A stretch of DNA of 64,000 nt from Niastella yeongjuensis. Lineage in GTDB: Bacteria; Bacteroidota; Bacteroidia; Chitinophagales; Chitinophagaceae. The position numbers were made by a program, and so were the translations under genes. The stretch lies in assembly GCF_900110245.1 (NCBI RefSeq), contig NZ_FOCZ01000001.1:682001-746000 (forward strand), given 5' to 3'. Numbering within the stretch: position 1 is the first letter of the stretch; every line of letters begins with the position of its first letter. This document shows, piece after piece, positions 46,098 through 55,998 of the stretch. The notes beneath the pieces were generated by a model. The model saw nothing but the letters and a program-made list of their open reading frames with translations, searched no databases and was not told the DNA's origin.

Positions 46098-47249
46098 TTA
46101 TACACGGGCCAACCGTTCTGCAGCCAGGGCCAGCGTTTCTTCTTTTTTCCCAAAACAAAAACGCACCACCTTGTTATCGGTGCCGTCCTGGTAAAAAGCA
46201 GATACCGGAATAACAGCCACCCCAAACTCTTTTGTAATGCGAATGGCGAAGTCTTTATCGCTTTCTTCGCTGATGCGATCGTACTGCGCACAGATAAAAT
46301 AACTGCCCTTACTATCCAGCATGGAGAACCGGGTATTTTTCATGAGCTGCAAAAAGTAATCGCGCTTTTGTTGCAGCAGGGAGCTGAGCGTTAAATAGGA
46401 ATCTTTATTGCGAAGGAAAGTAGCCAGGGCTACCTGCGATGGGGTATGACAGCTAAAGCAGTTGAATTGGTGCACCTTGCGAAATTCACGCATAAACGCT
46501 TCCGGAGCTATGGCATAGCCCAGCTTCCAACCGGTGCAATGGTATACTTTGCCGAAGGAGAAACATACAAAACTCCGTTCGGCCAGGTCGGGATAGCGCA
46601 GAATAGACAGGTGCTTTACATTATCAAACACAATATGCTCATACACTTCATCGGAAACAATAATAATGTTGGTGCCCTGCACCAGTGCGCGCAATTGTTG
46701 AATATCCTCTTCCCTCAACACTGCACCTGTGGGGTTATGTGGCGAGTTAAGCATGATCATTCTTGTTTTGGGGGTGATGCGCTGCCGCACTTCGTTCCAA
46801 TTGATCTTATACCCGGGAAACTGCAGATCGATGCGTACCGGTATGGCGCCATTCACAAGGATGTTAGGAATATAGCTGTCGTAGCCAGGTTCAAACACAA
46901 TCACTTCATCACCTGGTTGTAAAACAGTAGTAAGTGCAGTATAAATAGCATAGGTGCCGCCGGGAGTAATGGTGATCTGGGTATCGGGATTCACCCTGGT
47001 GGTATACAGGAATTCGATCTTTTCTGCAATGGCTTCGCGTAAGGGCATATAACCGGGCATGGGTGCATACTGGTTGAACCCGCTTTGCATGGCTTCGGTT
47101 ACCAGTGACATCAACTCTGCACTCATGGGGAAATCGGGAAAACCCTGACCCAGGTTTACAGCCTTGTGCTCAGTGGCCAGTGCGCTCATTACTGTGAAGA
47201 TAGTAGTACCTACCTGGGGTAATTTGGATTGGATGGGTATATGACTCAA
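46098..47249 (-). CDS. PLP-dependent aminotransferase, methionine aminotransferase-like
   Basis: The 383-residue fold-type I aminotransferase has NLGQGFPDFP near the start, the MLNSPHNPTGAV motif, the SDEVYEHIVFD segment and the PLP-binding Lys in SFGKVYHCTGWKLGYA. This pattern matches YbdL-like methionine aminotransferases, which transfer the amino group of methionine or other 2-amino acids to a keto acid. It is cytoplasmic. The downstream GNAT gene is in the same operon. A kynurenine aminotransferase role is also possible for this subfamily. Confidence 0.85.
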   Translation of the reverse strand: MSHIPIQSKLPQVGTTIFTVMSALATEHKAVNLGQGFPDFPMSAELMSLVTEAMQSGFNQYAPMPGYMPLREAIAEKIEFLYTTRVNPDTQITITPGGTYAIYTALTTVLQPGDEVIVFEPGYDSYIPNILVNGAIPVRIDLQFPGYKINWNEVRQRITPKTRMIMLNSPHNPTGAVLREEDIQQLRALVQGTNIIIVSDEVYEHIVFDNVKHLSILRYPDLAERSFVCFSFGKVYHCTGWKLGYAIAPEAFMREFRKVHQFNCFSCHTPSQVALATFLRNKDSYLTLSSLLQQKRDYFLQLMKNTRFSMLDSKGSYFICAQYDRISEESDKDFAIRITKEFGVAVIPVSAFYQDGTDNKVVRFCFGKKEETLALAAERLARV

Positions 47250-47278
47250 GTTGAAAATTTGAAGGTTGTAGAATAAGT

Positions 47279-47638
47279 TTATTTTTTTCCTTTCAGCTGC
47301 TCACGTGCTTTTGCGGGCAGGCTGGCCACAATCAGGTCGTATGAATCATCTATCCACTCTTTTAACAGGGAGTTATTCACACTTCCATCAACAACAATGG
47401 TGTTCCAGTGCTTTTTGTTCATATGATAACCTGGTTGTACACAATCGTACCGCTCCCGCAATTCGATGACTTTTTCGGGATCGCATTTTACGTTAAACTG
47501 GAGAGAATCGGAATCTAAAGAACAGAGCAAAAATATTTTACCACCTACTTTATACACCAGGGTTTCGGGCCCAAAGGGGAAGGTTTCTTCAACTGCCGGT
47601 TTCGATAAGCAATATTCGCGTAATGATTCAATGTCCAT
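47279..47638 (-). CDS. MmcQ/YjbR family protein
   Basis: The start at 47638 (MDIESLREYC) gives 119 residues covering the whole family fold: LSKPAVEETFPFGPETLVYKVGGKIF, then YHMNKKHWNTIVVDG and ending LIVASLPAKAREQL. The fold resembles a DNA-binding cyclophilin-like structure; the function is unknown. The longer frame to 47791 adds 51 residues that overlap the exonuclease gene and have no family support. It lies 11 bases after the exonuclease stop, so the two are probably cotranscribed. Confidence 0.85.
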   Translation of the reverse strand: MDIESLREYCLSKPAVEETFPFGPETLVYKVGGKIFLLCSLDSDSLQFNVKCDPEKVIELRERYDCVQPGYHMNKKHWNTIVVDGSVNNSLLKEWIDDSYDLIVASLPAKAREQLKGKK

Positions 47639-47649
47639 ACAACTCAGCT

Positions 47650-48366
47650 TTATTGTTTGATCTCGATACTGTCTGCCTCTAACAATGCTTCGCCTGTCAT
47701 TCGCAAGTATACCTGGGCCGCGGTAACTACATCCTTCTGGCAATAGCAAACAATGCGTTCCAGGTTTCTTTCTTTCCAGTATACTTCCCATACCATGCTG
47801 CCATCGATATCATCTTTGGGAGTGGGGATGCCCAGCGTGGTAGCCAGCAGGTTTAACGAAGTAAAGTTTTTATAATCGCCGAAGCGCCAGAGTTCCATGG
47901 TATCGAGGTGAGTTATTTCCCAGGGCTTTTTACCGCGGGTATTGAGGATGGCTGGCAGTGGAATATTATGAATGATCATTCGGCGGCAGAGAAAAGGGAA
48001 GTCGAATTCTTTTCCATTATGGGCGCACAGGCTTTTGTTGGTATCGGAAGCCCAGCGTTTCAGCATATCGGCAAACTGCAACAGGATCTCTTTTTCATCA
48101 TCACCGCAAAACGATTTCAACACCAACTTTTTGGAAGGATGATAGCCCTGAATAATTCCGCAGGTGATACATACCACTTTGCCAAACTCGGCATATATAC
48201 CGGCCCGGTTGTAAATGGTTTCAACTGTTTCTTCTTCTTTATTGCGAATCAGGTATGCCGCTTTCAGGTCCCAAAGGGCTTTCCACTCGGGCGATAATTT
48301 TTCATAGCTATCGTGCTGCGGAACTGTTTCAATGTCGAGAAAAAGAATATTGTTGAGTGTGACCAT
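47650..48366 (-). CDS. Predicted 3'-5' exonuclease (PolB-like, DnaQ superfamily)
   Basis: The 238-residue protein shows the ExoI motif LFLDIETVP, ExoII in CAHNGKEFDFPFLCRRM and ExoIII in CYCQKDVVTAAQVY, with the middle segment WEITHLDTMELWRFGDYKNF. These acidic motifs are those of the PolB-like DEDDy exonucleases. The protein has no polymerase domain and should degrade nucleic acid ends in the cytoplasm; its partner is unknown. It starts 2 bases after the manC stop and is in the same transcription unit. Confidence 0.88.
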   Translation of the reverse strand: MVTLNNILFLDIETVPQHDSYEKLSPEWKALWDLKAAYLIRNKEEETVETIYNRAGIYAEFGKVVCITCGIIQGYHPSKKLVLKSFCGDDEKEILLQFADMLKRWASDTNKSLCAHNGKEFDFPFLCRRMIIHNIPLPAILNTRGKKPWEITHLDTMELWRFGDYKNFTSLNLLATTLGIPTPKDDIDGSMVWEVYWKERNLERIVCYCQKDVVTAAQVYLRMTGEALLEADSIEIKQ

Positions 48367-48368
48367 AC

Positions 48369-49451
48369 CTAAAGGTACTTATCTCCCTTATTCCTTTTTA
48401 TTTCTGCTACATATTCTTTGATGTCCTGCTCTTTCTCTCTTTTGCAGATAAGCAGTACATCGTTGGTATCAACTACAATGTAGTCTTCCATGCCTTGCAG
48501 CACTACCAGTTTATCTGAAGGAGTTTGTATCATGCACCGTTGTGTGTCGAATACAATAACATTGCCGCCAGCGGAAGCATTGTGCATGTAATCTTTTTCC
48601 AGGTTTTCCCATGCGCTGTTCCAGCTACCGAGGTCGCTCCAGCCAAATGAAGAGGGAATAACATACACATTATCGGCTTTTTCCATGATACCAAAATCGA
48701 TGGAGATATTTGTACAGAGGGGATAGATGCGTTGTAATGCCTGGCTTTCTTCCACGGTATTGAAATGCGATTTTTCGGCCTCGAACACATCAAACATTTC
48801 AGGCAGGTACTTTGCGAACGCAGGGATAACGTTTTTTACCTGCCAAACGAAGATGCCGGCGTTCCATAAAAACTCACCGGTAGCTATAAACATTTTGGCC
48901 TGGTCCAGATCGGGCTTTTCGGTAAATGTTTTTACTTTATACACATTATCGCTAACCGTTTGCTGTTCGTATTGTATATACCCATAACCGGTATTAGGAT
49001 AAGTGGGTTTAATGCCCAGGGTGATCAGGGCATTGTGCTCCCTAACAAAACCAAGTGCTTCCAGACAAACTTTATTAAAAGCCACCGGATCGAGGATCAG
49101 GTGATCAGACGGCGCTATGATCAGCGAAGCCTGGGGATTGAGCTGGTGCAGTTTATAGGAAATATAAGCAATGCAGGGTGCGGTGTTTTTGCGTGAAGGT
49201 TCGCCCAGAATGTTCTGCAGCGGCAATTGCGGCAATTGCTTCTTAACAATATTTATATATTCATTGGAGGTAACTACATAAATGTTTTCGGCAGGAACAA
49301 AAGCAGCAAACCGGTCGTAGGTAGCCTGTATAAGCGTTTTACCGCTATTCAGAATATCCAGGAACTGTTTGGGATAGTTGGTTCTACTTGCAGGCCAGAA
49401 ACGACTGCCTATTCCACCTGCCATTATTGCTACGTAAGTTTGTTTGTCCAT
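48369..49451 (-). CDS. manC: Mannose-1-phosphate guanylyltransferase
   Basis: The 360-residue protein has the nucleotidyltransferase signature AGGIGSRFWPASRTNYPKQF, then IIAPSDHLILDPVAF, PNTGYGYIQYE and FTEKPDLDQA. It makes GDP-mannose from mannose-1-phosphate and GTP in the cytoplasm, a precursor for surface polysaccharides. It lacks the isomerase domain of the longer bifunctional proteins. It sits 3 bases before the exonuclease start and 129 bases downstream of kdsD, with which it shares a link to polysaccharide precursors. Confidence 0.92.
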   Translation of the reverse strand: MDKQTYVAIMAGGIGSRFWPASRTNYPKQFLDILNSGKTLIQATYDRFAAFVPAENIYVVTSNEYINIVKKQLPQLPLQNILGEPSRKNTAPCIAYISYKLHQLNPQASLIIAPSDHLILDPVAFNKVCLEALGFVREHNALITLGIKPTYPNTGYGYIQYEQQTVSDNVYKVKTFTEKPDLDQAKMFIATGEFLWNAGIFVWQVKNVIPAFAKYLPEMFDVFEAEKSHFNTVEESQALQRIYPLCTNISIDFGIMEKADNVYVIPSSFGWSDLGSWNSAWENLEKDYMHNASAGGNVIVFDTQRCMIQTPSDKLVVLQGMEDYIVVDTNDVLLICKREKEQDIKEYVAEIKRNKGDKYL

Positions 49452-49580
49452 TTTATGTAAGTTGTCCTTCGGCTAAGCCCAATATGTTAATAGGGTTTTT
49501 CGTAATGTGTAATTCCCTCCTAAACGAAAGGTTGACAATATTATTGATAAAGTTACAATCTTGTTGAATAAATAAGTTAA

Positions 49581-50558
49581 CTAAATAAGCCCTTCCCTGA
49601 TCAGGTCGTGCAAATGAATGAAACCCAGGTACGAGTCGTCGTCAGCCACTACCACCAGCTGATTGATATCAAACTTTCGCAAACGATCAAGTGCTTCTAC
49701 AGCCAATGCATCGGCGGTGATGGTTTTCGGATTAAGGGTCATGATCTCCCTGGCCGTAACACTGTCTAAAGGAATATTCTTTTCCAGCATCCGGCGGAGG
49801 TCACCATCGGTAATGATACCCAGCAGGCGATTGTTTGCATCGGTAACTGCCGTTGTGCCCAGTCGCTTTTTTGAGATCTCAACGATCACTTCTTTCAATG
49901 AAGCCAGTTCGCTTACCCGCGGCTTTTCGTTATTGGGGTACAGTTCAGAAACGCGCAGGTATAATTTCTTGCCCAGGGTTCCACCCGGGTGAAACCGGGC
50001 AAAGTCTTCGGAGGTAAACCCTCTCAGCTCCATCAGGCTTACTGCTATGGCATCACCCATTACCAGCTGGGCCGTTGTACTGGAAGTAGGCGCCAGGTTG
50101 TTTGGACAAGCCTCCTGCGACACGGTAGTGTTTAACACAATGCCCGACTGCCTGGCCAGGAAAGACGCCATGTTACCAACCATGCCGATTAAAGTATTGC
50201 CAAAGTTTTTAACCAGGGGCACCAGCATTTTTATCTCAGGGCTTTCGCCGCTTTTACTGATGATCATCACCACATCGTTCTGTTGAATCATACCCAGGTC
50301 GCCGTGGATGGCATCGGCAGCATGTAAGAAAATGGCAGGGGTACCGGTTGAGTTTAATGTTGCCACCAGTTTCTGGGCAATCAATGCACTCTTTCCAATA
50401 CCACTTATAACCACGCGGCCTTTGGTTTCATATATAGCTTTAACAGCACGCTCAAAATCATCGTTTACCATGGTTTGTAACGATGCAATTGCCTCCGCTT
50501 CCAACCCTATGGTTCGAAGCGCAACAGACTTAATATCAATGGCAGACACAGTTGACAT
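49581..50558 (-). CDS. kdsD: Arabinose-5-phosphate isomerase (KdsD/KpsF family)
   Basis: The start at 50558 (MSTVSAIDIKSVA) gives 325 residues. It has an N-terminal SIS domain (RVVISGIGKSALIAQK, DVVMIISKSGESPEI) and two CBS domains at the end (LLGIITDGDLRRML, and SYLGFIHLHDLIREG). It interconverts ribulose-5-phosphate and arabinose-5-phosphate, the first step to Kdo for lipopolysaccharide, in the cytoplasm. It is divergent from recQ across a 439-base gap, an arrangement I have seen in other Bacteroidota. The TTG at 50570 is a less likely start. Confidence 0.93.
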   Translation of the reverse strand: MSTVSAIDIKSVALRTIGLEAEAIASLQTMVNDDFERAVKAIYETKGRVVISGIGKSALIAQKLVATLNSTGTPAIFLHAADAIHGDLGMIQQNDVVMIISKSGESPEIKMLVPLVKNFGNTLIGMVGNMASFLARQSGIVLNTTVSQEACPNNLAPTSSTTAQLVMGDAIAVSLMELRGFTSEDFARFHPGGTLGKKLYLRVSELYPNNEKPRVSELASLKEVIVEISKKRLGTTAVTDANNRLLGIITDGDLRRMLEKNIPLDSVTAREIMTLNPKTITADALAVEALDRLRKFDINQLVVVADDDSYLGFIHLHDLIREGLI

Positions 50559-50997
50559 ATTAAGGCGCAAACCTACTTGAAATTGTTAATTGAACAAAGC
50601 TTTATACCTGTCTTTGCGGTATGGCCGGCATTTTCAGATAATAGCAATAACAGCGCCGACTTCATTAAGTTAAGCACTTTGTAAGTAATCCTGCTGTAGT
50701 ATGTTATAAAACAATGTTTATGGCCTAAAATATCACTTAAACAGGTTTTTAAATATGATTTATTGACAATTAAAAGGTTGGCATAACAACAAAAATGAAT
50801 TAAATTCGCATCCCTTTACAAGATGCCTGTATACATCTTTATCCTAATGGCCTGATTTAAACCCATTCAAACTGATCTGACGATTTGCTATCTAAAGGGC
50901 AACTTTGAGCATTTATTGCCGTTATAATACCGGCAATAAACAGGCACGTAAATAAATATTTTCTGAAACAATCTGTGCGAAGGAAACAATTAGAGCA
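50559..50997. promoter_or_regulatory. Divergent kdsD/recQ control region
   Basis: On the plus strand a TTG at 50778-50780 is followed after 20 bases by TAAATTCG (50801-50808), one mismatch from TAnnTTTG, implying a recQ leader of about 180 bases. No clear kdsD promoter was found. No gene is seen in this 439-base gap. Confidence 0.35.
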
Positions 50998-53289
50998 ATG
51001 TCAACCACATCAAAAAAAACGTCGTCAAAAACGACAAAACTTCAGAAAGACACTACAGTAGCAAAGAAAAAAGCGTCTACCTCTTCTACTACCATTTCCA
51101 GCGCTTCTTTACATCAAGCACTCCAGGAACAATTTGGATTCGATCATTTTAAGGGCAACCAGGAAGCCATTATAAAGACTTTATTAGCAGGAAAAGATAC
51201 GTTTGTAATTAAGCCTACCGGCGGTGGAAAAAGCTTATGCTATCAATTGCCGGCCATTATAAGCGAAGGTGTTGCTATAATCATTAGCCCGCTGATTGCA
51301 TTGATGAAAAACCAGGTTGACCTGGTTCGCAGTTACAGCAGCAAAGATGATGTAGCCCACTTTCTTAACTCCACTTTAACAAAAAAGGAAATTCGCGAGG
51401 TGCATGATGACCTGCTTAGCGGACGCACCAAAATGTTATACGTTGCGCCAGAAACTTTAACCAAGCAGGAAAACCTGGAGTTCTTCTCCGATCTGAAACT
51501 TTCATTCTTTGCGGTTGACGAAGCACACTGTATCTCTGAGTGGGGTCATGACTTCCGCCCTGAATACAGAAGGTTGCGTGAAATGATGACGCAGATCAAT
51601 CCCGACATTCCGGTTATTGCATTGACCGCCACTGCTACTCCTAAAGTACAAAGCGATATTATCAAGAACCTGGGTCTGAAAGAACCAGACATCTTCATAT
51701 CTTCTTTTAACCGCCCTAACCTGTATTACGAAATACAGCCCAAGATCAAGAAAGATCAAACGATCAAAAACATTGTGCGGTTCATTGTCTCCATGAAAGG
51801 CAAGAGCGGCATCATTTATACGTTAAACCGGAAAACAACGGAAGAGCTGGCCGACATGCTGATGGCTAATGGAATCAAAGCCGTAGCATACCATGCAGGT
51901 CTCGACAGCAAGTTGCGTGCAGAACGCCAGGACCTCTTCTTAAATGAAGACGTACAGGTGATCGTTGCCACCATCGCTTTTGGAATGGGTATCGACAAAC
52001 CGGATATCCGTTTTGTAATTCACTATAACATTCCAAAAAGTATTGAAAACTATTACCAGGAAACAGGCCGTGCAGGCCGTGATGGATTGGAAGGAAAATG
52101 TATTTTATACTATTCGCATAAAGACGTATCAAAGCTTGAACATTTGATGCGCGACAAACCGCTGAGCGAACGTGAAGTTGGTGCCCAGCTAATCAGTGAA
52201 ACGGTTGCGTATGCCGAAAGTGGTGTATGCCGCCGTAAAATACTGATGAGCTATTTCGGGGAAGAATATACCGAGCCCAATTGCGGCCAGTGCGATAACT
52301 GTTTACATCCGAAAGAACAGGTTGAAGCAAAAGATAATGTGGTGAAGGTGTTGAAGGCCATCAAAGCGCTCGATGAACGCTTTGCTTCAGATTACACCGT
52401 GAACATTATTATTGGGCGTTTAACTCCCAATATTACCATGTACCGCCACGAAGGCATTCCTGAATTTGGCATTGGTAACGATCAGCCAGATCATTACTGG
52501 AATTCACTGATCCGTCAAATGCTGCTCGAAGGTTTGCTGAGCAAGGATATTGAAGACTACGGTGTATTAAAGATCACCAAGAATGGAGATGCATTTGCCA
52601 AAAAGCCCAAATCGTTCAAGATCGTATTGAACAATTTGTACGAAGAAGCCAATGCCGATGATGAGGAAGGTTCAGAAGCAGCTACCGGCGCCGCAGCCGA
52701 TGAAAAGCTGTTTGAAATGCTGAAAGAGTTACGCCAGAAAGAAGCCAAGCGGAAGTCACTGCCACCCTTTGTGATCTTTTTGGAAACCTCTCTGCAGGAT
52801 ATGGCCACCCTGTACCCCACCAAGCTGGAAGAGCTGGAGAAATGTTCAGGTGTAAGTAAGGGCAAAGCTATTCGTTATGGCAAGCCGTTTATTGAACTGG
52901 TAGCCCGCTATGTTGAAGAAAACAATATCGTTCGTCCCGATGATTTCGTAATGAAAAGCGTGGTGAACAAAAGCGGTAACAAAGTATACATCATTCAACA
53001 AACCGATAAAAAGATCCCGCTGGAAGTAATTGCCAAAAACAAGGGCTGGCGTATGGATGAAATGCTGGAAGAAATGGAAACCATTGCAGCCAGCGGTACC
53101 AAGCTCAACCTTGATTATGCCATTGCCGAAATGCTGGATGATAATGAGCAGGAAGAAATCCTTGAATATTTTAAAGGGTGTGAAACCTCATCGCTGCAGG
53201 TAGCCCTTGAGGAGCTGGCTGAACATAACTTTAACTGGGAGCAGTTAAAGATCATGCGCATCAAATTCCTGGCATTGTACGGCATGTAA
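50998..53289 (+). CDS. recQ: ATP-dependent DNA helicase RecQ
   Basis: The 763-residue protein begins with about 40 residues rich in Lys, Ser and Thr, then the helicase core: Walker A KPTGGGKSLCYQLPA, DEAH box FAVDEAHCISEWGHDF and motif VI in YYQETGRAGRDG. A zinc-binding segment (CRRKILMSYFG ... CGQCDNC), the RQC winged helix, an HRDC domain (LEELEKCSGVSKGKAIRYG) and a C-terminal helical domain follow. It unwinds DNA 3'-5' during recombination and replication repair. The Ser/Lys tail at the N-terminus is an extension of the usual RecQ and could be flexible DNA contact. Divergent from kdsD. Confidence 0.96.
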   Translation: MSTTSKKTSSKTTKLQKDTTVAKKKASTSSTTISSASLHQALQEQFGFDHFKGNQEAIIKTLLAGKDTFVIKPTGGGKSLCYQLPAIISEGVAIIISPLIALMKNQVDLVRSYSSKDDVAHFLNSTLTKKEIREVHDDLLSGRTKMLYVAPETLTKQENLEFFSDLKLSFFAVDEAHCISEWGHDFRPEYRRLREMMTQINPDIPVIALTATATPKVQSDIIKNLGLKEPDIFISSFNRPNLYYEIQPKIKKDQTIKNIVRFIVSMKGKSGIIYTLNRKTTEELADMLMANGIKAVAYHAGLDSKLRAERQDLFLNEDVQVIVATIAFGMGIDKPDIRFVIHYNIPKSIENYYQETGRAGRDGLEGKCILYYSHKDVSKLEHLMRDKPLSEREVGAQLISETVAYAESGVCRRKILMSYFGEEYTEPNCGQCDNCLHPKEQVEAKDNVVKVLKAIKALDERFASDYTVNIIIGRLTPNITMYRHEGIPEFGIGNDQPDHYWNSLIRQMLLEGLLSKDIEDYGVLKITKNGDAFAKKPKSFKIVLNNLYEEANADDEEGSEAATGAAADEKLFEMLKELRQKEAKRKSLPPFVIFLETSLQDMATLYPTKLEELEKCSGVSKGKAIRYGKPFIELVARYVEENNIVRPDDFVMKSVVNKSGNKVYIIQQTDKKIPLEVIAKNKGWRMDEMLEEMETIAASGTKLNLDYAIAEMLDDNEQEEILEYFKGCETSSLQVALEELAEHNFNWEQLKIMRIKFLALYGM

Positions 53290-53505
53290 TTACGCTACAT
53301 AAATTACTCAATTTGGAATGTATGTCCCGCTAGTCGGTGGCATACATTTTTTATTAGAACCAACGTGGTTTAAACAGGTATTCATCGAACAATAAAGACC
53401 TTTAATCGAAATAAAGGGCATATTTCGTTCCGGGTTAATACTTTAGATTTTATAATTCCGTTTAGAAGTAAGGAATAACTCCTAAACGCTAAAATTAAGA
53501 TCCTA

Positions 53506-53934
53506 ATGAAAACCATTGTATTGATGGGCGTTTCATGCCTGATGCTGGCGGGGGTGTATGGCGTAATGAATAAGGAGAGTGCAGTCAGCAAGATCTTATC
53601 CTTTAATCAGGCCCAGGGGGCCACATCGCCCATTGATACCGGCGACAAGGATAAAACAAACAAAGGATTAACAACCGAGCATGCTGACCATAAATCAGCT
53701 ACTTCAAAAACCCTCGATGACAGCCATTGGATAGATGATCCGCTCTTTGAAAAGGCTGTAGGGTCTGATCTGATCACAGATAATGAAGTGGATGTTCCTC
53801 AGGTGCCATCGAATCCGGAAGGTATTAAACAAGCAGCTCCTCATAAGGAGGCTGTTCCCGAGGCGAAACAACTGATATTGGAGTTGGATGCGGACAGTGC
53901 GGTTCGGCAAAAAGTTCCGGTAGAATCAATTTAA
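53506..53934 (+). CDS. Small exported protein of unknown function
   Basis: The 142-residue protein has an N-terminal hydrophobic segment (IVLMGVSCLMLAGVYGVM) and a hydrophilic, probably disordered mature part rich in Lys, Asp, Thr and Ser. Its central DDSHWIDDPLFEKAVGSD is the only part with a hint of structure. I recognise no family. It is alone between recQ and tRNA-Phe. The high charge and low complexity fit an anchored periplasmic linker or an exported peptide, but this is inference. Confidence 0.55.
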   Translation: MKTIVLMGVSCLMLAGVYGVMNKESAVSKILSFNQAQGATSPIDTGDKDKTNKGLTTEHADHKSATSKTLDDSHWIDDPLFEKAVGSDLITDNEVDVPQVPSNPEGIKQAAPHKEAVPEAKQLILELDADSAVRQKVPVESI

Positions 53935-54125
53935 ATAGAAAGAAATTATATAAAGAAACTGCAATAAGGGCATGAATAATGAATAAGCCAATAAGCACTC
54001 CGAGCCGGGTGCTTTTTTTTATAATTCTTTTTAATAATTTTGTTTTTTTATTCAGAATATCCCCTATTTTTGCAGCCCGATTTAGCACGGTAGGTGCGAA
54101 AATCAAAAGCTAGAATAAGTTCAAT

Positions 54126-54198
54126 GGTGCGGTAGCTCAGTCGGTAGAGCAAAGGACTGAAAATCCTTGTGTCGGCGGTTCGATCCCGTCCCACACCA
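54126..54198 (+). tRNA. tRNA-Phe (GAA)
   Basis: The cloverleaf is complete: anticodon loop CTGAAAA gives anticodon GAA, the T-arm is GGCGG-TTCGATC-CCGTC and the D-loop carries the GG pair (AGTCGGTA). The acceptor stem GGTGCGG/CCACACC has one C5-A68 mismatch. The CCA end is not encoded (CGG follows). A terminator lies directly after it. Confidence 0.93.
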
Positions 54199-54200
54199 CG

Positions 54201-54235
54201 GAAAGCCTCTGATACAAATCAGGGGCTTTTTTATT
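54201..54235 (+). terminator. Terminator of tRNA-Phe
   Basis: AAAGCC(T)CTGAT and ATCAGGGGCTTT form a stem with loop ACAA, followed by TTTATTTT. Confidence 0.8.
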
Positions 54236-54244
54236 TTACGTCTC

Positions 54245-54261
54245 TGTCGGCGGTTCGATCC
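54245..54261 (+). repeat. 17-base copy of the tRNA-Phe 3' part
   Basis: TGTCGGCGGTTCGATCC repeats exactly the bases 54170-54186 of tRNA-Phe (variable loop, T-stem and T-loop). It is 75 bases downstream, after the terminator. It could be the scar of a partial tRNA duplication or an attachment-like repeat. No integrase is nearby. Confidence 0.7.
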
Positions 54262-54297
54262 ACATAGCAAAAGAATCTATTACAACATAGGGCAATA

Positions 54298-54333
54298 AAA
54301 AAGGAAGCACTGCATGTAGCGCTTCCTTTTTTC
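54298..54333. terminator. Bidirectional terminator
   Basis: AAAAAAGGAAGC and GCTTCCTTTTTT pair around an inner CTGCATGTAG. It ends the oxidoreductase gene from the right. Confidence 0.8.
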
Positions 54334-54354
54334 ATGATGTATGCTGAAGTTTGT

Positions 54355-55965
54355 TTATTTCTTCTTATCCTCTTCGTGGTATTCCATTTCAGTGTTGATG
54401 GACCAGATATTCGATTTATCGGCTATTCCGGCTACAATGTTGTCTACCGCTGTCATAGCAGTAAGCATAGAATGATCGGAATTGTTGTATTTATGCATCC
54501 CGTTCCGGCCTACCAAATACAGATTTTGAAGACCGTCTACAAAGTTTCGGATAACGTCGAACCGATTGTAGGTACCAAAGTAGGCTGGATAGGTTTTCTC
54601 CATCCGAAGTACGGTGGAATCCAAAAGATCTTCCTTCCGTGCGAGGCCGATCTTCTCCAGTTCAGTGATAGCCGTTTCCTTTATGACTTCTTCAGACTGA
54701 TTCCAAAACTCGTCATTTTGGTTACAAAAGTATTCCATCCCGATCCAGCTGGTTGTGGGATCTTTTACCAGGTAAGGGCTCCAATTGTTAAACAACTGCA
54801 ACCGGCCCACCTTTACATCCTTTTCCTGTACGTAAATCCAGGTATCTTCCAGGCTAAGTTTTCGGAAGCTGGCAGTAGCCTTGTCCGGAACAGAGAATTG
54901 CTTCAGCAGCAAACCTACCGTAATAAAATCGCGGTATAATAAACCAGCTGCTACTTCCTTCACATCTTCCGGTACACCGCCTAACATTCCGCCAATAAGC
55001 TCATTTATGGGCATGGTAGAGAAATAATAGTCGCCTTCCCAGGATTGAGATTCCCCGGTTTCAGTGTTGACAGACCGAACGGCAGAAACACCGTCTTTCT
55101 CATTGACTATACTTGTTATCTTTTGATGGAAGATAATTTTACCGCCCAGGCTTTCGATCTGCTGCGCAACTTCTTCCCACAATTGTCCAGGTCCTAATTT
55201 TGGATAAAGAAAGCGTTCGATCTGACTGGTTTCCACATTTTTTTGCGCAATATCCTGATCGTCTTTTTTCTTACGCTTCAGGGCATGCGCTATTGCCTTG
55301 CTAACGGATACACCTTTGATCCGCTGTGCGCCCCACTCTGCAGAAATTTCACTGCAGCTAACTCCCCAAACCTTTTCGGTATAATCTTTAAAAAAAGTTT
55401 TATATAAGGTCCTGCCAAACCGGTTGATCATAAAATCTTCCAACGTTTTTTCCTTTCGCCGCGGGAACAGCTTGGCTATGGTATAGGAAATACCAATTTT
55501 TATGGTTCGGAGAAGCCCTAATTTGCGTAGGGTATTGGCCGATAGATTAAGCGGATAATTAAAGAATTGACGCAGGAAATAAATGCGTGACAACCGGCGG
55601 CGTAACAGCATAACCTTGTCCTTATCGAGGGGTGCTGAGCCGGTAGTTCCGGTGGTGTTTAACTTGCGCGACTTGTTCTGATAGTTTATATTTACTTCAC
55701 CATCAGTAGTTGTCTCTATTGGCATGAAGCTGTACCACCAATCCATAACCCTGTCGGATTTGGAAAAAAAACGGTGTCCTCCTATATCGATCCGGTTGCC
55801 TTTGTAATTAACGGTCTTGGATATACCCCCAATGTCTCCGGTCTTTTCAAGGATTATTGGCTTAATATTGGTGCGTGTCAATAATTCGTAGGCTGCTGTC
55901 AAACCTGCAGGTCCGGCCCCAATTATGATCGCTTTCTTGTCGTGATTAACAGTGTCGTTTTTCAT
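54355..55965 (-). CDS. NAD(P)/FAD-dependent oxidoreductase
   Basis: The 536-residue protein has a Rossmann FAD motif ([17 protein letters not shown]), then [15 protein letters not shown] and [19 protein letters not shown], the pattern of the protoporphyrinogen oxidase/UDP-galactopyranose mutase-like group in polysaccharide loci. A region [13 protein letters not shown] follows, and the C-terminal part returns the FAD contact ([18 protein letters not shown]). The reaction is not known; a role in surface polysaccharide modification is possible. It is divergent from a polytopic membrane protein with only 33 bases between starts. Confidence 0.82.
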   Translation of the reverse strand: MKNDTVNHDKKAIIIGAGPAGLTAAYELLTRTNIKPIILEKTGDIGGISKTVNYKGNRIDIGGHRFFSKSDRVMDWWYSFMPIETTTDGEVNINYQNKSRKLNTTGTTGSAPLDKDKVMLLRRRLSRIYFLRQFFNYPLNLSANTLRKLGLLRTIKIGISYTIAKLFPRRKEKTLEDFMINRFGRTLYKTFFKDYTEKVWGVSCSEISAEWGAQRIKGVSVSKAIAHALKRKKKDDQDIAQKNVETSQIERFLYPKLGPGQLWEEVAQQIESLGGKIIFHQKITSIVNEKDGVSAVRSVNTETGESQSWEGDYYFSTMPINELIGGMLGGVPEDVKEVAAGLLYRDFITVGLLLKQFSVPDKATASFRKLSLEDTWIYVQEKDVKVGRLQLFNNWSPYLVKDPTTSWIGMEYFCNQNDEFWNQSEEVIKETAITELEKIGLARKEDLLDSTVLRMEKTYPAYFGTYNRFDVIRNFVDGLQNLYLVGRNGMHKYNNSDHSMLTAMTAVDNIVAGIADKSNIWSINTEMEYHEEDKKK

Positions 55966-55998
55966 GTAATAAGGCCGTGAAAGTAATATAATTTTTCC

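Noticed and set aside
54126-54261. Integrated genomic island at tRNA-Phe
   Set aside because: The repeats are only 75 bases apart and there is no integrase or foreign gene between or beside them.
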